A stretch of DNA of 64,000 bases from Hyphomonadaceae bacterium. Lineage in GTDB: Bacteria; Pseudomonadota; Alphaproteobacteria; Caulobacterales; Hyphomonadaceae. Under the pieces are notes generated by a model. The model searched no databases and was not told where the DNA came from. It was given only the letters and a program-made list of their open reading frames with translations. The position numbers and the translations under genes are program-made. Location of the stretch: NCBI GenBank assembly GCA_030697555.1, contig JAUYPV010000070.1, positions 19,347 to 83,346 of the forward strand, read 5' to 3'. Shown here piece by piece: positions 54,616 through 63,567 of the stretch; position 1 is the first letter of the stretch, and the number at the start of each line of letters is the position of its first letter.

Positions 54616-55074
54616 ATGGAAATAAACGGCATTGCCCACATCCAGATCACGGCTGGACGCTACGACGTGGCCCGGGAATTCTACCGGCAGCTCCTACCGT
54701 TCCTTGGGCTGAAACAGGTGCTCGACAACGAGTACGGATATTACTGCGTCGGCGGCCGAACCGGCGTGCTGATCTCGAAGCCCGCGCCGGAGCATGAGGG
54801 CGAGCGGTTCGTGCAGCAGCGGGTGGGGCTGCACCATGTGTGCTTCCGGGCGCGCTCGCGCGAGGACATCGACGAGGCGCATGCGTTCGTGGAGGCGCTG
54901 GGTGCGACGATCATCCGCGCGCCGCAGGAGGATGGCTGGGCGCCGGGCTATTACTCGATCCTGTTCGAGGATCCCGATGGCGTGCGGCTGGAGCTCAACT
55001 TCGTGCCGGGCAAGGGCGTGTTCGACACGGAAGAGAAAACCGTGAACCCGGTCTATCCGCGATCGCCGGCTTAG
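54616..55074 (+). CDS. VOC family protein
   Basis: A 152-residue protein: NGIAHIQITAGRYDVAREFYRQ, GLHHVCFRARSREDIDEAH, GWAPGYYSILFEDPDGVRLEL. The two His and the Glu in RLEL are consistent with a metal-binding VOC enzyme such as a glyoxalase or dioxygenase. Its 3' end overlaps the 3' end of the next VOC gene on the other strand by 4 bases. Substrate unknown. Confidence 0.88.
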   Translation: MEINGIAHIQITAGRYDVAREFYRQLLPFLGLKQVLDNEYGYYCVGGRTGVLISKPAPEHEGERFVQQRVGLHHVCFRARSREDIDEAHAFVEALGATIIRAPQEDGWAPGYYSILFEDPDGVRLELNFVPGKGVFDTEEKTVNPVYPRSPA

Positions 55075-55448
55075 CCGCGATCCCAGAACACGGCTTCGAG
55101 TGTGTGGCCATCGGGATCAGTCAGCACCGTGCCGAAATATTCGGGTCCGATGTCGGGACGCGGGCCGACGGGACGGACTTGCCTGGCGCCATGAGCGATG
55201 GCGATGCGGTTGAACTCCGCGACCTGATCCTTGCCGCCCGCTTTGAAAGCGACGTGGTTCTTTTCGCCGACAATGCTTTTGTCGGCCGCGACCGGATAAA
55301 GGAAGAAGCCCCAGCTTTCGGGCGTGCCGAATGCGGCCTCGTCCGGCTTGATGCGCTGTGGTGCATAGCCCAGCGGGGCAAGGCAGGCGGTATAGAACGC
55401 GACCGCGCGGTCATAGTTCTTCACGCCGAGGGAGGTGTGATCGATCAT
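55071..55448 (-). CDS. VOC family protein (glyoxalase-like)
   Basis: A 125-residue protein: MIDHTSLGVKNYDRAVAFYTAC, PLGYAPQRIKPDEAAFG, NHVAFKAGGKDQVAEFNRIA and TVLTDPDGHTLEAVFWD. His3 and the late Glu fit metal binding. This is the compact VOC type annotated glyoxalase/bleomycin resistance. It lies downstream of the pyridoxal kinase gene on the same strand by 57 bases. Confidence 0.9.
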   Translation of the reverse strand: MIDHTSLGVKNYDRAVAFYTACLAPLGYAPQRIKPDEAAFGTPESWGFFLYPVAADKSIVGEKNHVAFKAGGKDQVAEFNRIAIAHGARQVRPVGPRPDIGPEYFGTVLTDPDGHTLEAVFWDRG

Positions 55449-55505
55449 GAAGTCCCCTTCGCTGAGTCTTCGATGTAGGGGCCGAACACCTCCAACGGGA
55501 GGGTT

Positions 55506-56372
55506 CTAGGAAATTTTGCGGGTTGGAACGCTGTGCCGGTTCGCCAGCAGGTCGCTGCAGGCGGCGATCGACAGCTCCGGGCCCTGCCACTCCATCGTCT
55601 TCGAAATGACTGTGTGCGTTGCGCCTACGGCGTCGGCCAGCGCGCCCACGGCGCCGAAGCCTGAAACCAGCCCACCCGCAAAGCGCAGGGTCAGCATGTC
55701 GCCAGTTCCGTTGGGGATCTTGCCTTCCACACGCGGGGTCTCCGCGACCAAGGCGCCATCTCCATCGACATGGAGGACGCCAATTCCCTTTGGCGACGGC
55801 ACGGACGAGATTAGCCAGCGGCCGCCCGCTGCCTTGGCCCTTGCGGCGACGTCCTCCGCTGTCCGCAGCGAAGAGATATCCAGGCCCATCAGCCGTGCGA
55901 ACTCCCACAGGTTGGGAGCGACGATATCAGCCTGCGGAACAAGGTCGCGCATCAGCGCCTCTGCCACCGGCTCACTGATATAGAGGCCGGGCGCTTCGTC
56001 GCCCATGACCGGGTCGACGATGATGATCGGCTGGGGTGGCGCGTGGCCATGCGCTTTGCCGCGCGGAGCGGCGCGGACCTTTGCGATAAGATCGCTGGCG
56101 ACTGCCACCTGCTCTGGCTTCGAGAAGTGTCCGGTGACCACGGCGTCGATCAGCGAATAGAGGCCGTTCGCCTCTATGCCCTCCAGCATCTTCGCCATCA
56201 CGTCGGCTTCGACCGCAGCCCCGCCCGGCGGTCCCCAACCGGGATGGCGGCCGAACAGGCAGGTCGGCACGTGCACGGGATCGACCTTCATCGGCCCGAG
56301 CACATAGGGCGCGATCCCTCCCCCGACGCGGGAGGCGGCGACATAGGAGGAAATGACCAGCACAAGCGGCAT
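55506..56372 (-). CDS. pdxY: Pyridoxal kinase family protein
   Basis: A 288-residue ribokinase/PfkB-type kinase. ISSYVAASRVGGGIAPYVL is the PdxY-like substrate loop; VDPVMGDEAPGLYISEPVAE and PNLWEFARLMGLDI lie mid-protein; GKIPNGTGDMLTLRFAGGL is the anion-hole GTGD motif with the catalytic Asp. It salvages pyridoxal to PLP. The residues ISSYVAASRVGG are a version of the VVSHVVYGHVGN motif. Identification is good; the exact subtype is less sure. Confidence 0.85.
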   Translation of the reverse strand: MPLVLVISSYVAASRVGGGIAPYVLGPMKVDPVHVPTCLFGRHPGWGPPGGAAVEADVMAKMLEGIEANGLYSLIDAVVTGHFSKPEQVAVASDLIAKVRAAPRGKAHGHAPPQPIIIVDPVMGDEAPGLYISEPVAEALMRDLVPQADIVAPNLWEFARLMGLDISSLRTAEDVAARAKAAGGRWLISSVPSPKGIGVLHVDGDGALVAETPRVEGKIPNGTGDMLTLRFAGGLVSGFGAVGALADAVGATHTVISKTMEWQGPELSIAACSDLLANRHSVPTRKIS

Positions 56373-56466
56373 GAGACCACTTTAACCAAGACCGGCGTTC
56401 GCTCCACCTTGATCTTGCGGCGGCGCTCCGTCATCACGTCCTCTGTCCTACCGCAAGGGGCCTTTC

Positions 56467-57351
56467 ATGTCCGCCATCCGTCCGCGCCGCTCCGTGCTTT
56501 ACATGCCCGGCGCAAACGAACGTGCGCTGGAGAAAGCCAAGACCCTGCCCGCCGATTCGCTGATCCTCGATCTCGAGGATGCGGTGGCGCCCGAGGCCAA
56601 AGTGGAGGCGCGCGACCGGGTGTGCAGCGTCGTGAAGGCGGGCGGCTATGGCCCGCGTGAACTGATCGTCCGCATCAACGGGCAAGACACGGAATGGGGC
56701 AAGGCAGACCTGAAAGCGGCCGCCCACGCGAAGCCGGACGCCATCCTCGCGCCGAAAGTGACCTCGGGCGACGACATCGCCTGGCTGGACGAGGCGCTTT
56801 CCGAAGCCGGCGCGAGCGGACAATTGGCGCTGTGGGTGATGATCGAGACGCCGCTCGCCATCCTCAACCTCAAGGAGATCGCGGCGAAGGGCCAGACGAC
56901 GCGGCTTGCAGGGTTCGTCATGGGCTCGAACGACCTGCTCAAGGATTTCCGCGCCGATCCGATGCCGGGCCGCGAGAACCTGATGACGACCTACACGCTG
57001 GCCATTGCGGCCGCGCGGGCGTTCGACCTGATGATCTTCGATGGCGTCCACAACGACATAGCCAATGCCGAGGGCTTCGCCGCCGAAGCCCGCCAAGCCA
57101 AAGCGTTCGGCTTCGATGGCAAGACGCTGATCCACCCGACGCAGGTCGAGCCCTGCAACACGATTTTCGCCCCGCCCACCGATGCGGTGAAGCAATCGCG
57201 CGATGTGATCGCTGCCTTCGCCGACCCGGCCAACGCCGGCAAGGGCGTCCTCAAAGTGAACGGCAAGATGACTGAGCTGCTCCACCTTGCGCAAGCGAAG
57301 CGCATGGTTGCGGTGGCGGAGGCGATCGCAGCGCGCGAGGCGCAGGGCTGA
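56467..57351 (+). CDS. CitE-like HpcH/HpaI aldolase family protein (possible malyl-CoA thioesterase or lyase)
   Basis: A 294-residue TIM-barrel protein: RPRRSVLYMPGANERALEKA, DSLILDLEDAVAPEAKVEAR, LIVRINGQDTEWGKAD, WVMIETPLAILNL and AKAFGFDGKTLIHPTQVEPCN. Glu and Asp for Mg binding are present. In Rhodobacter, relatives are malyl-CoA/methylmalyl-CoA lyase (Mcl1) and malyl-CoA thioesterase (Mcl2). The sequence opening and 294-residue length favour Mcl2 or a CitE-like lyase. It is near mch (58018), supporting a role in the ethylmalonyl-CoA pathway. Confidence 0.82.
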   Translation: MSAIRPRRSVLYMPGANERALEKAKTLPADSLILDLEDAVAPEAKVEARDRVCSVVKAGGYGPRELIVRINGQDTEWGKADLKAAAHAKPDAILAPKVTSGDDIAWLDEALSEAGASGQLALWVMIETPLAILNLKEIAAKGQTTRLAGFVMGSNDLLKDFRADPMPGRENLMTTYTLAIAAARAFDLMIFDGVHNDIANAEGFAAEARQAKAFGFDGKTLIHPTQVEPCNTIFAPPTDAVKQSRDVIAAFADPANAGKGVLKVNGKMTELLHLAQAKRMVAVAEAIAAREAQG

Positions 57352-57353
57352 GG

Positions 57354-57851
57354 CTAGAGCGGCGGTGTCACGAAGTCGATCTTCGTCAGCACCAGCCCCT
57401 GCAGGGTCACCGTCTCGTTGTTGACGAGGAGCTGCACGTCGCGCACCTCAGCCACCGTGCCGGACAGCTTTACCGAGCTGAAGCTCGACTCAGCCCAGCA
57501 GGGCTGGAGCTTGTCGACGATCACAGGCTCGAGCGGCAGCACTGGCGTCTTGTCGTCGTTGATGACCACGAAAATGCAGGTTGGCCCAATGGCGAAGCCA
57601 GGCGGCGGAGCAATCGACTGTTCCTTGCCGGAAGGATCGGTCCATGACTGGCCCGTTGGCGTCACGACCTCGCCGCTGACCAGGTGCAGGTCGCCGGCGA
57701 CCAGGCCGACCAGCAGCGCAACCTCCTGGCCGACCGTTGGACCCGCGGCTGCCGGTGCGGATGCGGCAGGCGCCGCGGGCGCATTGGCGGCCTCGCCACA
57801 GGCGGCGAGCGCCAGCATGGAAGCAGCGAGGCAAAGATGGAGCCTGCTCAT
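57354..57851 (-). CDS. Lipoprotein of unknown function
   Basis: A 165-residue lipoprotein (LALAAC, Cys18), followed by an Ala/Pro spacer, then GQEVALLVGLVAGDLHLVSGE, FAIGPTCIFVVINDDKTPVLP, LQPCWAESSFSSVKLSG. Two Cys in the mature part may bond. It lies between the CitE-like and mch genes on the opposite strand. I do not recognise a family. Confidence 0.78.
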   Translation of the reverse strand: MSRLHLCLAASMLALAACGEAANAPAAPAASAPAAAGPTVGQEVALLVGLVAGDLHLVSGEVVTPTGQSWTDPSGKEQSIAPPPGFAIGPTCIFVVINDDKTPVLPLEPVIVDKLQPCWAESSFSSVKLSGTVAEVRDVQLLVNNETVTLQGLVLTKIDFVTPPL

Positions 57852-58017
57852 CGAAATCTCCGTTTGAGAAAACGCCCGAACACGAACAGACAGGGATGTG
57901 GCGTACCACCCGCTGGGCTGTCAGGCAATTTCGGCCTTCGCCGTTGGCGCCCGGCAGCGAGACCGCTAAGGGAGAAGCGGTCTTCCACCCAGCCCTCATT
58001 CGCATTGGCGGCCGCTC

Positions 58018-59067
58018 ATGACCCTCAAATCCGATCCCGGGAATTTCTTCGAGGATTTCGTCGTCGGCGACGAGCTGGTGCACGCCACGCCGCGTACGGT
58101 GACCGAGGCTGACGCGGCGCTCTATATCGGGCTCACGGGATCGCGTTATGCGCTCTATTCGGCAGATACGTTCGCTCAAGATTGCGGGCTCGAGGGCGCA
58201 CCAATCGATCCCCTGCTCGCCTTCCATGTCGTGTTCGGCAAGACGGTGCCGGACATCTCGCTCAATGCGGTCGCCAACCTCGGCTATGCCGATGGACGCT
58301 TTCTCACGGCGGTCTATCCCGGCGACACGCTGCGTGCGGTTTCGGAAGTGATCGGCGTCAAGGAGAACTCCAACGGCAAGACCGGTGTCGTGTGGGTGCG
58401 GACGACGGGCTACAACCAGGAGAACGAGGAAGTCCTCACCTATGTTCGCTGGGTGATGGTCAACAAGAAGGATACGTCGAAGCCGGCGCCGACCGTTGTC
58501 GTGCCCGAGCTGCCGTCCGTGGTGAAACCTACCGACCTGCCGCGCCCGGCCTTCATGGCGCCGGATTATGATTTCGTGGCGGCGGGCTCGCCATTTGGAT
58601 TCGAGGACTACGAGATCGGCGAGAAGGTCGACCACGTCGACGCCTTCACGGTCGAAGAAGCCGAACACCAGATCGCAACGCGACTCTACCAGAACACCGC
58701 CAAGGTCCACTTCAACCAGTTCGAGCAGGCGCAAAGCCGTTTCGGCCGCAGGCTGATCTATGGCGGTGTCGCGATTTCTCTCGCCCGCTCGCTGGCCTTC
58801 AACGGACTCGGCAATGCCGCGGAGATCATCGCCATCAATGCCGGCAGCCATGTGAACCCGCTGTTCGCGGACGACACGGTTTTTGCGTGGTCTGAAGTGC
58901 TGGACAAGGCGGATCTGGGCGATGGCCTGGGGGCGCTGCGGCTGCGGCTGGTCGCCACCAAGAACCGGCCGTGCGCGGATTTCCCCTACAAGGACAGCGA
59001 GGGAAAGCATGTCTCCGACGTGATTCTCGATTTCGACTACTGGGCGGCCATCCCCAGCAGAAGCTGA
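58018..59067 (+). CDS. mch: Mesaconyl-CoA hydratase (MaoC family)
   Basis: A 349-residue protein with two hotdog folds. Blocks match Rhodobacter Mch: GNFFEDFVVGDELVHATPRT, VFGKTVPDISLNAVANLGYA, ENSNGKTGVVWVRTTGYNQ and YEIGEKVDHVDAFTVEEAEHQ, HVNPLFADDTVFAWSEVLDKA. Mch hydrates mesaconyl-CoA to methylmalyl-CoA in the ethylmalonyl-CoA pathway for acetyl-CoA assimilation. Length and blocks are normal. Confidence 0.92.
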   Translation: MTLKSDPGNFFEDFVVGDELVHATPRTVTEADAALYIGLTGSRYALYSADTFAQDCGLEGAPIDPLLAFHVVFGKTVPDISLNAVANLGYADGRFLTAVYPGDTLRAVSEVIGVKENSNGKTGVVWVRTTGYNQENEEVLTYVRWVMVNKKDTSKPAPTVVVPELPSVVKPTDLPRPAFMAPDYDFVAAGSPFGFEDYEIGEKVDHVDAFTVEEAEHQIATRLYQNTAKVHFNQFEQAQSRFGRRLIYGGVAISLARSLAFNGLGNAAEIIAINAGSHVNPLFADDTVFAWSEVLDKADLGDGLGALRLRLVATKNRPCADFPYKDSEGKHVSDVILDFDYWAAIPSRS

Positions 59068-59085
59068 CATCCCTATATAGACGCG

Positions 59086-59514
59086 ATGTCCACGCCCGCT
59101 TTCACTCAGGCCGCAGCCGCCATCGCCATCCTGCTCTCAGTGATCGTGCGGTGGATCCGCTCGGGCGCGTCGTGGCAGGCGATCGACGAGGGACGCGCGA
59201 CGGCGGATGTGCTGCGCGACGTCACGGGCATCACAAATTACGAGAAGCTGCAGGATGTGTTCGGGCCGCCGCGTCTGGAAGACGGCGTCTTCCCGGTGTC
59301 GCGCCGCGATGTGGAAAAGCAGAAGAGCGGTATTGGATATCTGATGGGCGACAAGTGGCTGGATGGCGCGAGCGCGATCATCGCTCTGTTCTCGCTGCTG
59401 CCGATCTGGCCGATGTGGGGAACGCGCGCGTGGCTCGACACGCTGCTGATCTTTGCGAGCATCTATCAGGTCTGCGGCTGGCTTGCCGCCTCGCGTCTTA
59501 TTGGCCGGAACTAG
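59086..59514 (+). CDS. Small membrane protein of unknown function
   Basis: A 142-residue protein with an N-terminal hydrophobic segment (about 4-21, AFTQAAAAIAILLSVIV), a hydrophilic middle (VTGITNYEKLQDVFGPPRLED), and two hydrophobic C-terminal segments. Not a recognised family. It follows mch by 18 bases on the same strand and may be co-transcribed. Its end overlaps a convergent gene by 17 bases. Confidence 0.65.
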   Translation: MSTPAFTQAAAAIAILLSVIVRWIRSGASWQAIDEGRATADVLRDVTGITNYEKLQDVFGPPRLEDGVFPVSRRDVEKQKSGIGYLMGDKWLDGASAIIALFSLLPIWPMWGTRAWLDTLLIFASIYQVCGWLAASRLIGRN

Positions 59515-59953
59515 GCACGGGGCTAGGCGCGCCGAGTTTCGCGCGCAGCTCGTCGACATAGACGCCGATCCGCCTGCGCAGCCCCTCCGTGGTGATCCGC
59601 GAATAGAGCCTGACGCTGTAGTAGATCGGTATGCCGATCAGCAGGAAGCACAGCGGCACTGAGATCACGAGCAGGAAGGCGGCGATGCCTTCGAGCCGGT
59701 CGCCGATCATCGATTGGCGCCCCGTACGAAGGTTGACGTCGCAGATCTGGCTGGTTCCGCGATAGATCACCGCGACACGGTCGTTGACTTGATAGTCTTC
59801 CGACAGGTCGATCGGCATGATCTCATTGTTCTCGTCCCACTTCACCCGGCAACGCGTGAAGCGCCAGACGCGGCCCTGCGGGCTCGTCTTCTCGTTCGTC
59901 GAAACGATCTCGAGGACGGTTCCGAGCCGGTGATAAAGCGCCTGCGCGCTCAT
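59498..59953 (-). CDS. DUF3592-like membrane protein
   Basis: A 151-residue protein: a soluble N-terminal part (GTVLEIVSTNEKTSPQGRVW, VNDRVAVIYRGTSQICDVN), then one long transmembrane helix about residues 88-112 (GIAAFLLVISVPLCFLLIGIP). The VxxRVxVxYxxxxP-like part suits DUF3592. Function unknown; it probably lies at the inner membrane. Confidence 0.75.
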   Translation of the reverse strand: MSAQALYHRLGTVLEIVSTNEKTSPQGRVWRFTRCRVKWDENNEIMPIDLSEDYQVNDRVAVIYRGTSQICDVNLRTGRQSMIGDRLEGIAAFLLVISVPLCFLLIGIPIYYSVRLYSRITTEGLRRRIGVYVDELRAKLGAPSPVPSSGQ

Positions 59954-60050
59954 CCGCTTCTCCCTCCCCGCCCGGGCACCCTTGAACAGGGCTGGGCGGC
60001 CGGAATCAAGCCAGTGCGGGGCTTGCCGCTCTCTGAGTTGTGGAGAGATG

Positions 60051-60764
60051 TCAGCTGGCGCTCCTCAGGAAGCGCACCATCCATTCGCCGACCAGGGCAT
60101 TGTCTTCCGGCTGAGCCAGCGATTCGATCGCAGCGTCGACCTGTTCATCGGTCAGCGACCTGCCGCGCCTTGCGCCATAGAGCGCCAAGACGAAAGCGTC
60201 GCCGAATTCAGGATGGCCCTGCAGGCTCATCACGGGCGCACCATCATAGACCAGCATCGCATGCTCGGTGTGGGCCGACCGGGCGAGCGTTACGGCGCCC
60301 TTTGGCGGGGTTATCACCTGATCCTGGTGGCTGACCGACAGGGAGACGCTTGAACCGGCGCCATTCATCCACGGGCGCTTGCCGATGATCTCGTAGCTGT
60401 GGCGGCCGACACCCCAGCCTTTCTCGGACTTGCGGACGTCGCCGCCCATGGCGTCGGCGATGATCTGGTGGCCAAAGCAGATGCCGACCATGGGCGTCCT
60501 GGCTTCGAACGCCTGGCGCACGAAATCGCGCAGCGGATCCATCCAGGGCGTCGAATCATAGACCCCGACGGGCGACCCGGTGATGACCACGGCTTCGCGG
60601 CGTGACGGGTCCGGAAGGGCCGCGCCATCGAGCAGCGCCACGGTCTCGAAGGAGAGGTTTTCATCCGCATTCGACAGTAGCGACACGAACATGTCGGCAT
60701 AGCGCGGAAAGTCTTCCGAAAGCCGCCCCGGCGCACGCCCTGTCTCGAGAATCGTAACCCTCAT
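60051..60764 (-). CDS. Class I glutamine amidotransferase-like protein
   Basis: A 237-residue GATase-1 domain protein. Nucleophile Cys96 is in GICFGHQIIADAM, the His/Glu in LQGHPEFGD, and VITGSPVGVYD precedes them. It has no fused synthetase domain. Such stand-alone domains belong to GMP-synthase-like or gamma-glutamyl hydrolase-like enzymes; its partner is unknown. It is divergent from sdhC, sharing a 128-base region with the sdh promoter. Confidence 0.92.
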   Translation of the reverse strand: MRVTILETGRAPGRLSEDFPRYADMFVSLLSNADENLSFETVALLDGAALPDPSRREAVVITGSPVGVYDSTPWMDPLRDFVRQAFEARTPMVGICFGHQIIADAMGGDVRKSEKGWGVGRHSYEIIGKRPWMNGAGSSVSLSVSHQDQVITPPKGAVTLARSAHTEHAMLVYDGAPVMSLQGHPEFGDAFVLALYGARRGRSLTDEQVDAAIESLAQPEDNALVGEWMVRFLRSAS

Positions 60765-60807
60765 GCGACCTGTTTACGCTGTTCGTCTATCGGGCCAAGA
60801 GGCTGCG

Positions 60808-60835
60808 TTGACACGCCCGTTTCGGGGTCTAATAC
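60808..60835 (+). promoter_or_regulatory. sdhCDA promoter
   Basis: TTGACA (60808-60813), 16-base spacer, TAATAC (60830-60835). The transcription start would be near 60842, giving a leader of about 50 bases to sdhC. The consensus match is high for a GC-rich genome. Confidence 0.7.
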
Positions 60836-60892
60836 CGTCACAACCCATTGCCAGGGGCTGGGCTGAACGCCGGGGCCAGAGGGACTGAGCGG

Positions 60893-61315
60893 ATGTCTGA
60901 ATGGACTGACAAGCGGCCGATGTCGCCGCACATCTGGCAGTGGCGCTGGCACATCACTATGTTTGGGTCGATCCTTCACCGGATGACCGGCGTTGCGAAT
61001 TATGTCGGCGCGTTTGTGATCGTTGCCTGGCTGTTTGCCGCCGCCGCTGGGCGGGACAGCTATGACCAGTTCGCCACCATCGTCGCCTCGATCCCGGCGC
61101 AGGTGATCCTGTTCGGCTTCACGCTTGCAATGGTCTACCACACCATCAACGGCGTCCGGCACTTCGTGTGGGACGCGGGTCATGGCTTCACGCCGAAACT
61201 CGCGAGCCTCACCGGCGCGCTGGTGATCGTTGTCTCGATCATCGGCGCCGTTGCGATCTGGATCCTGGGGGGCCTGATCCCGGGGATCGATCCGCTTGGA
61301 GTGGCCGGCCAATGA
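60893..61315 (+). CDS. sdhC: Succinate dehydrogenase cytochrome b556 subunit
   Basis: A 140-residue membrane anchor with three transmembrane helices. RPMSPHIWQWRWHITMFGSI and LHRMTGVANYVGAF are the quinone-site motif; MVYHTINGVRHFVWDAGHGF contains the heme-ligand His. It forms complex II with SdhD, SdhA and SdhB. Start at 60893 gives the MSEWTDKRPMSPH family opening. The last four bases overlap sdhD (ATGA). Confidence 0.96.
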   Translation: MSEWTDKRPMSPHIWQWRWHITMFGSILHRMTGVANYVGAFVIVAWLFAAAAGRDSYDQFATIVASIPAQVILFGFTLAMVYHTINGVRHFVWDAGHGFTPKLASLTGALVIVVSIIGAVAIWILGGLIPGIDPLGVAGQ

Positions 61316-61692
61316 AAGAGTCGATCCGCACGCCGCTCGGCAAGGTTCGTGGGCTCGGCGCCGCCAAGGAAGGCGCGCACCATTTCATCGGCCAGCGCGT
61401 CTCCGCACTTGCGCTGTTGTTCCTCGTTCCGTGGTTCCTGATTTCGCTGCTCCTGGCCGTGCGTGGCGGATATGACAGCGCCACCGACTTCATCGCCAAC
61501 CCGGTCAATGCCGTGCTGATCCTCATCACCGTGGGCGGCGCGATCTATCACATGCGCATCGGCATGCAGGTCGTGATCGAGGACTACATCGCCAGGACCA
61601 GCACGAAATTCATCCTGCTCATCCTCAACACGTTCGTCTGTGTCGCCCTGTTCGCCGCCGCGGGTTTCGCGGTGCTTTCGGTCGCGACCTGA
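61312..61692 (+). CDS. sdhD: Succinate dehydrogenase hydrophobic anchor subunit
   Basis: A 126-residue anchor with three transmembrane helices. GLGAAKEGAHHFIGQRVSAL is the family opening; GGAIYHMRIGMQVVIEDYI contains the heme/quinone His and the typical G-QVVIEDY. It is translationally coupled to sdhC (ATGA overlap). sdhA follows by 24 bases. Confidence 0.96.
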   Translation: MKESIRTPLGKVRGLGAAKEGAHHFIGQRVSALALLFLVPWFLISLLLAVRGGYDSATDFIANPVNAVLILITVGGAIYHMRIGMQVVIEDYIARTSTKFILLILNTFVCVALFAAAGFAVLSVAT

Positions 61693-61716
61693 TCTCCTAG
61701 CTCCAGGAATACCGAC

Positions 61717-63501
61717 ATGACCGCCTATGCCTGGAACGATCACACCTACGATGTCGTGGTGGTCGGCGCTGGCGGCTCCGGCCTCCGCGCCGCGCTCGGA
61801 TGCGCGCAGGCGGGCCTCAAGACAGCGTGCATCACGAAAGTCTTCCCTACCCGCTCGCACACGGTCGCGGCGCAGGGCGGCATCTCCGCCTCGCTCGGCA
61901 ATATGGGCCAGGACGACTGGCGCTGGCACATGTACGACACGGTGAAGGGCGCCGACTGGCTCGGCGACCAGGATGCGATCGAATACATGGTCCGTGCGGC
62001 GCCCGCGGCGGTCTATGAGCTCGAGCACTGGGGCGTGCCGTTCTCGCGGACGGAAGAGGGCAAGATCTACCAGCGCGCCTTCGGAGGCATGACCAAGAAC
62101 TACGGCGAGGCGCCGATCCAGCGCACGTGCGCGGCGGCGGACCGGACCGGCCACGCCATGCTGCACACTCTGTACGGCCAGTCGCTGAAATATGCGGTCG
62201 ACTTCTTCATCGAGTATTTCGCGCTCGACCTCATCATGCAGGACGGCGCCGTTCGCGGCGTGACGGCGTGGAAGCTGGACGATGGCACGCTGCACCGCTA
62301 TCGCGCCCAGCGTGTGATCCTGGCGACGGGCGGCTATGGCCGCGCCTACTTCTCCGCAACATCGGCGCATACCTGCACGGGCGACGGCGGCGGCATGGCG
62401 CTCCGCGCGGGTCTGCCGCTGCAGGACATGGAGTTCGTGCAGTTCCACCCGACGGGCATCTACGGAGCGGGCTGCCTGATCACCGAGGGCGCGCGCGGCG
62501 AAGGCGGATATCTGACCAACTCCAAGGGCGAGCGGTTCATGGAGCGCTATGCCCCGACCGTGAAGGATCTTGCTTCGCGCGATGTGGTCTCGCGCTCCAT
62601 GACGATCGAGATCCGGGAAGGACGCGGCGTCGGTCCCAACAAGGACCACATCCACCTTCACCTCGATCACCTCGATCCGAAGATCCTGCACCAGCGCCTG
62701 CCCGGCATTTCCGAGAGCGCCAAGATCTTCGCAGGCGTCGACCTGACGAAAGAACCAATCCCGGTGCTGCCGACTGTGCACTACAATATGGGCGGCGTGC
62801 CGACGAACTATCACGGTGAGGCGCTGACCAAGACCGGCGGCGATCCCGACACCGTCATTCCGGGCCTGATGGCCGTGGGCGAAGCGGCGTGTGTCTCGGT
62901 CCATGGAGCAAACCGGCTCGGCTCCAACTCGCTGATCGATCTTGTTGTGTTCGGCCGCGCCGCCGGGCTTCGCTGCGGCGAAGCGCTGGAAGTGGAAGCC
63001 AGCCAGCCCGACCTGCCGAAGGATGCGGGCGAGAGCCACCTCGCCCGGCTCGACCGGTTCCGCAACGCCAATGGCGGATCGCCGACGTCGAAGCTGCGCC
63101 GCGAAATGCAGAATGCGATGCAGGAAGACTGCGCCGTGTTCCGAACCGGCGAGACGTTGGCGCAGGGCGTCAAGCGCGTCTCGGCCGTCCATGCGGCCGT
63201 GCCGGATATTTCCACCAAGGATCGCGGCATGATCTGGAACACGGACCTGGTCGAGACGCTGGAGTTCGACAACCTGATCGTCCAGGCGCTGGCGACCACC
63301 AACTCCGCCGTCAACCGCGAGGAAAGCCGCGGCGCCCATGCACGCGAGGATTTCCCGAACCGCGATGACGCCGAGTGGATGAAGCACACGCTGGCATGGG
63401 TCGACGACAAGGGCGCGGTGAAGATCGACTACCGCCCGGTGCACGCGTTCACGATGTCGAACGACGTCGAATACATCAAGCCGAAGCCGCGGGTGTATTA
63501 G
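61717..63501 (+). CDS. sdhA: Succinate dehydrogenase flavoprotein subunit
   Basis: A 594-residue flavoprotein. FAD-binding [15 protein letters not shown]; His48 in [10 protein letters not shown] is the covalent FAD ligand; the catalytic His/Arg region shows [41 protein letters not shown] and [16 protein letters not shown]. The C-terminal [16 protein letters not shown] is normal. sdhB is not seen after it; the following bases hold a terminator and a repeat element. Confidence 0.97.
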   Translation: MTAYAWNDHTYDVVVVGAGGSGLRAALGCAQAGLKTACITKVFPTRSHTVAAQGGISASLGNMGQDDWRWHMYDTVKGADWLGDQDAIEYMVRAAPAAVYELEHWGVPFSRTEEGKIYQRAFGGMTKNYGEAPIQRTCAAADRTGHAMLHTLYGQSLKYAVDFFIEYFALDLIMQDGAVRGVTAWKLDDGTLHRYRAQRVILATGGYGRAYFSATSAHTCTGDGGGMALRAGLPLQDMEFVQFHPTGIYGAGCLITEGARGEGGYLTNSKGERFMERYAPTVKDLASRDVVSRSMTIEIREGRGVGPNKDHIHLHLDHLDPKILHQRLPGISESAKIFAGVDLTKEPIPVLPTVHYNMGGVPTNYHGEALTKTGGDPDTVIPGLMAVGEAACVSVHGANRLGSNSLIDLVVFGRAAGLRCGEALEVEASQPDLPKDAGESHLARLDRFRNANGGSPTSKLRREMQNAMQEDCAVFRTGETLAQGVKRVSAVHAAVPDISTKDRGMIWNTDLVETLEFDNLIVQALATTNSAVNREESRGAHAREDFPNRDDAEWMKHTLAWVDDKGAVKIDYRPVHAFTMSNDVEYIKPKPRVY

Positions 63502-63518
63502 GCGTAGGGCCGCGATCT

Positions 63519-63545
63519 CGCAGCGTGGGCTGCGGGTTGTTTTCT
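63519..63545 (+). terminator. Rho-independent terminator after sdhA
   Basis: CGCAGC (63519-63524) with GCTGCG (63529-63534), loop GTGG, extended by flanking C-G pairs, then GGTTGTTTTCT. It lies 17 bases after the sdhA stop. It would separate sdhCDA from any later sdhB. Confidence 0.65.
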
Positions 63546-63567
63546 GGAAATTTGGGCCGGGCTCAGC

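Noticed and set aside
57490..59070. A 526-codon open frame antisense to mch
   Set aside because: Antisense shadow of mch and out of frame with the lipoprotein; no recognisable domain.
61180..63444. A 754-codon open frame antisense to sdhA
   Set aside because: It mirrors the codon structure of sdhA; GC-rich third positions keep the antisense frame open. It has no family motifs or ribosome site.
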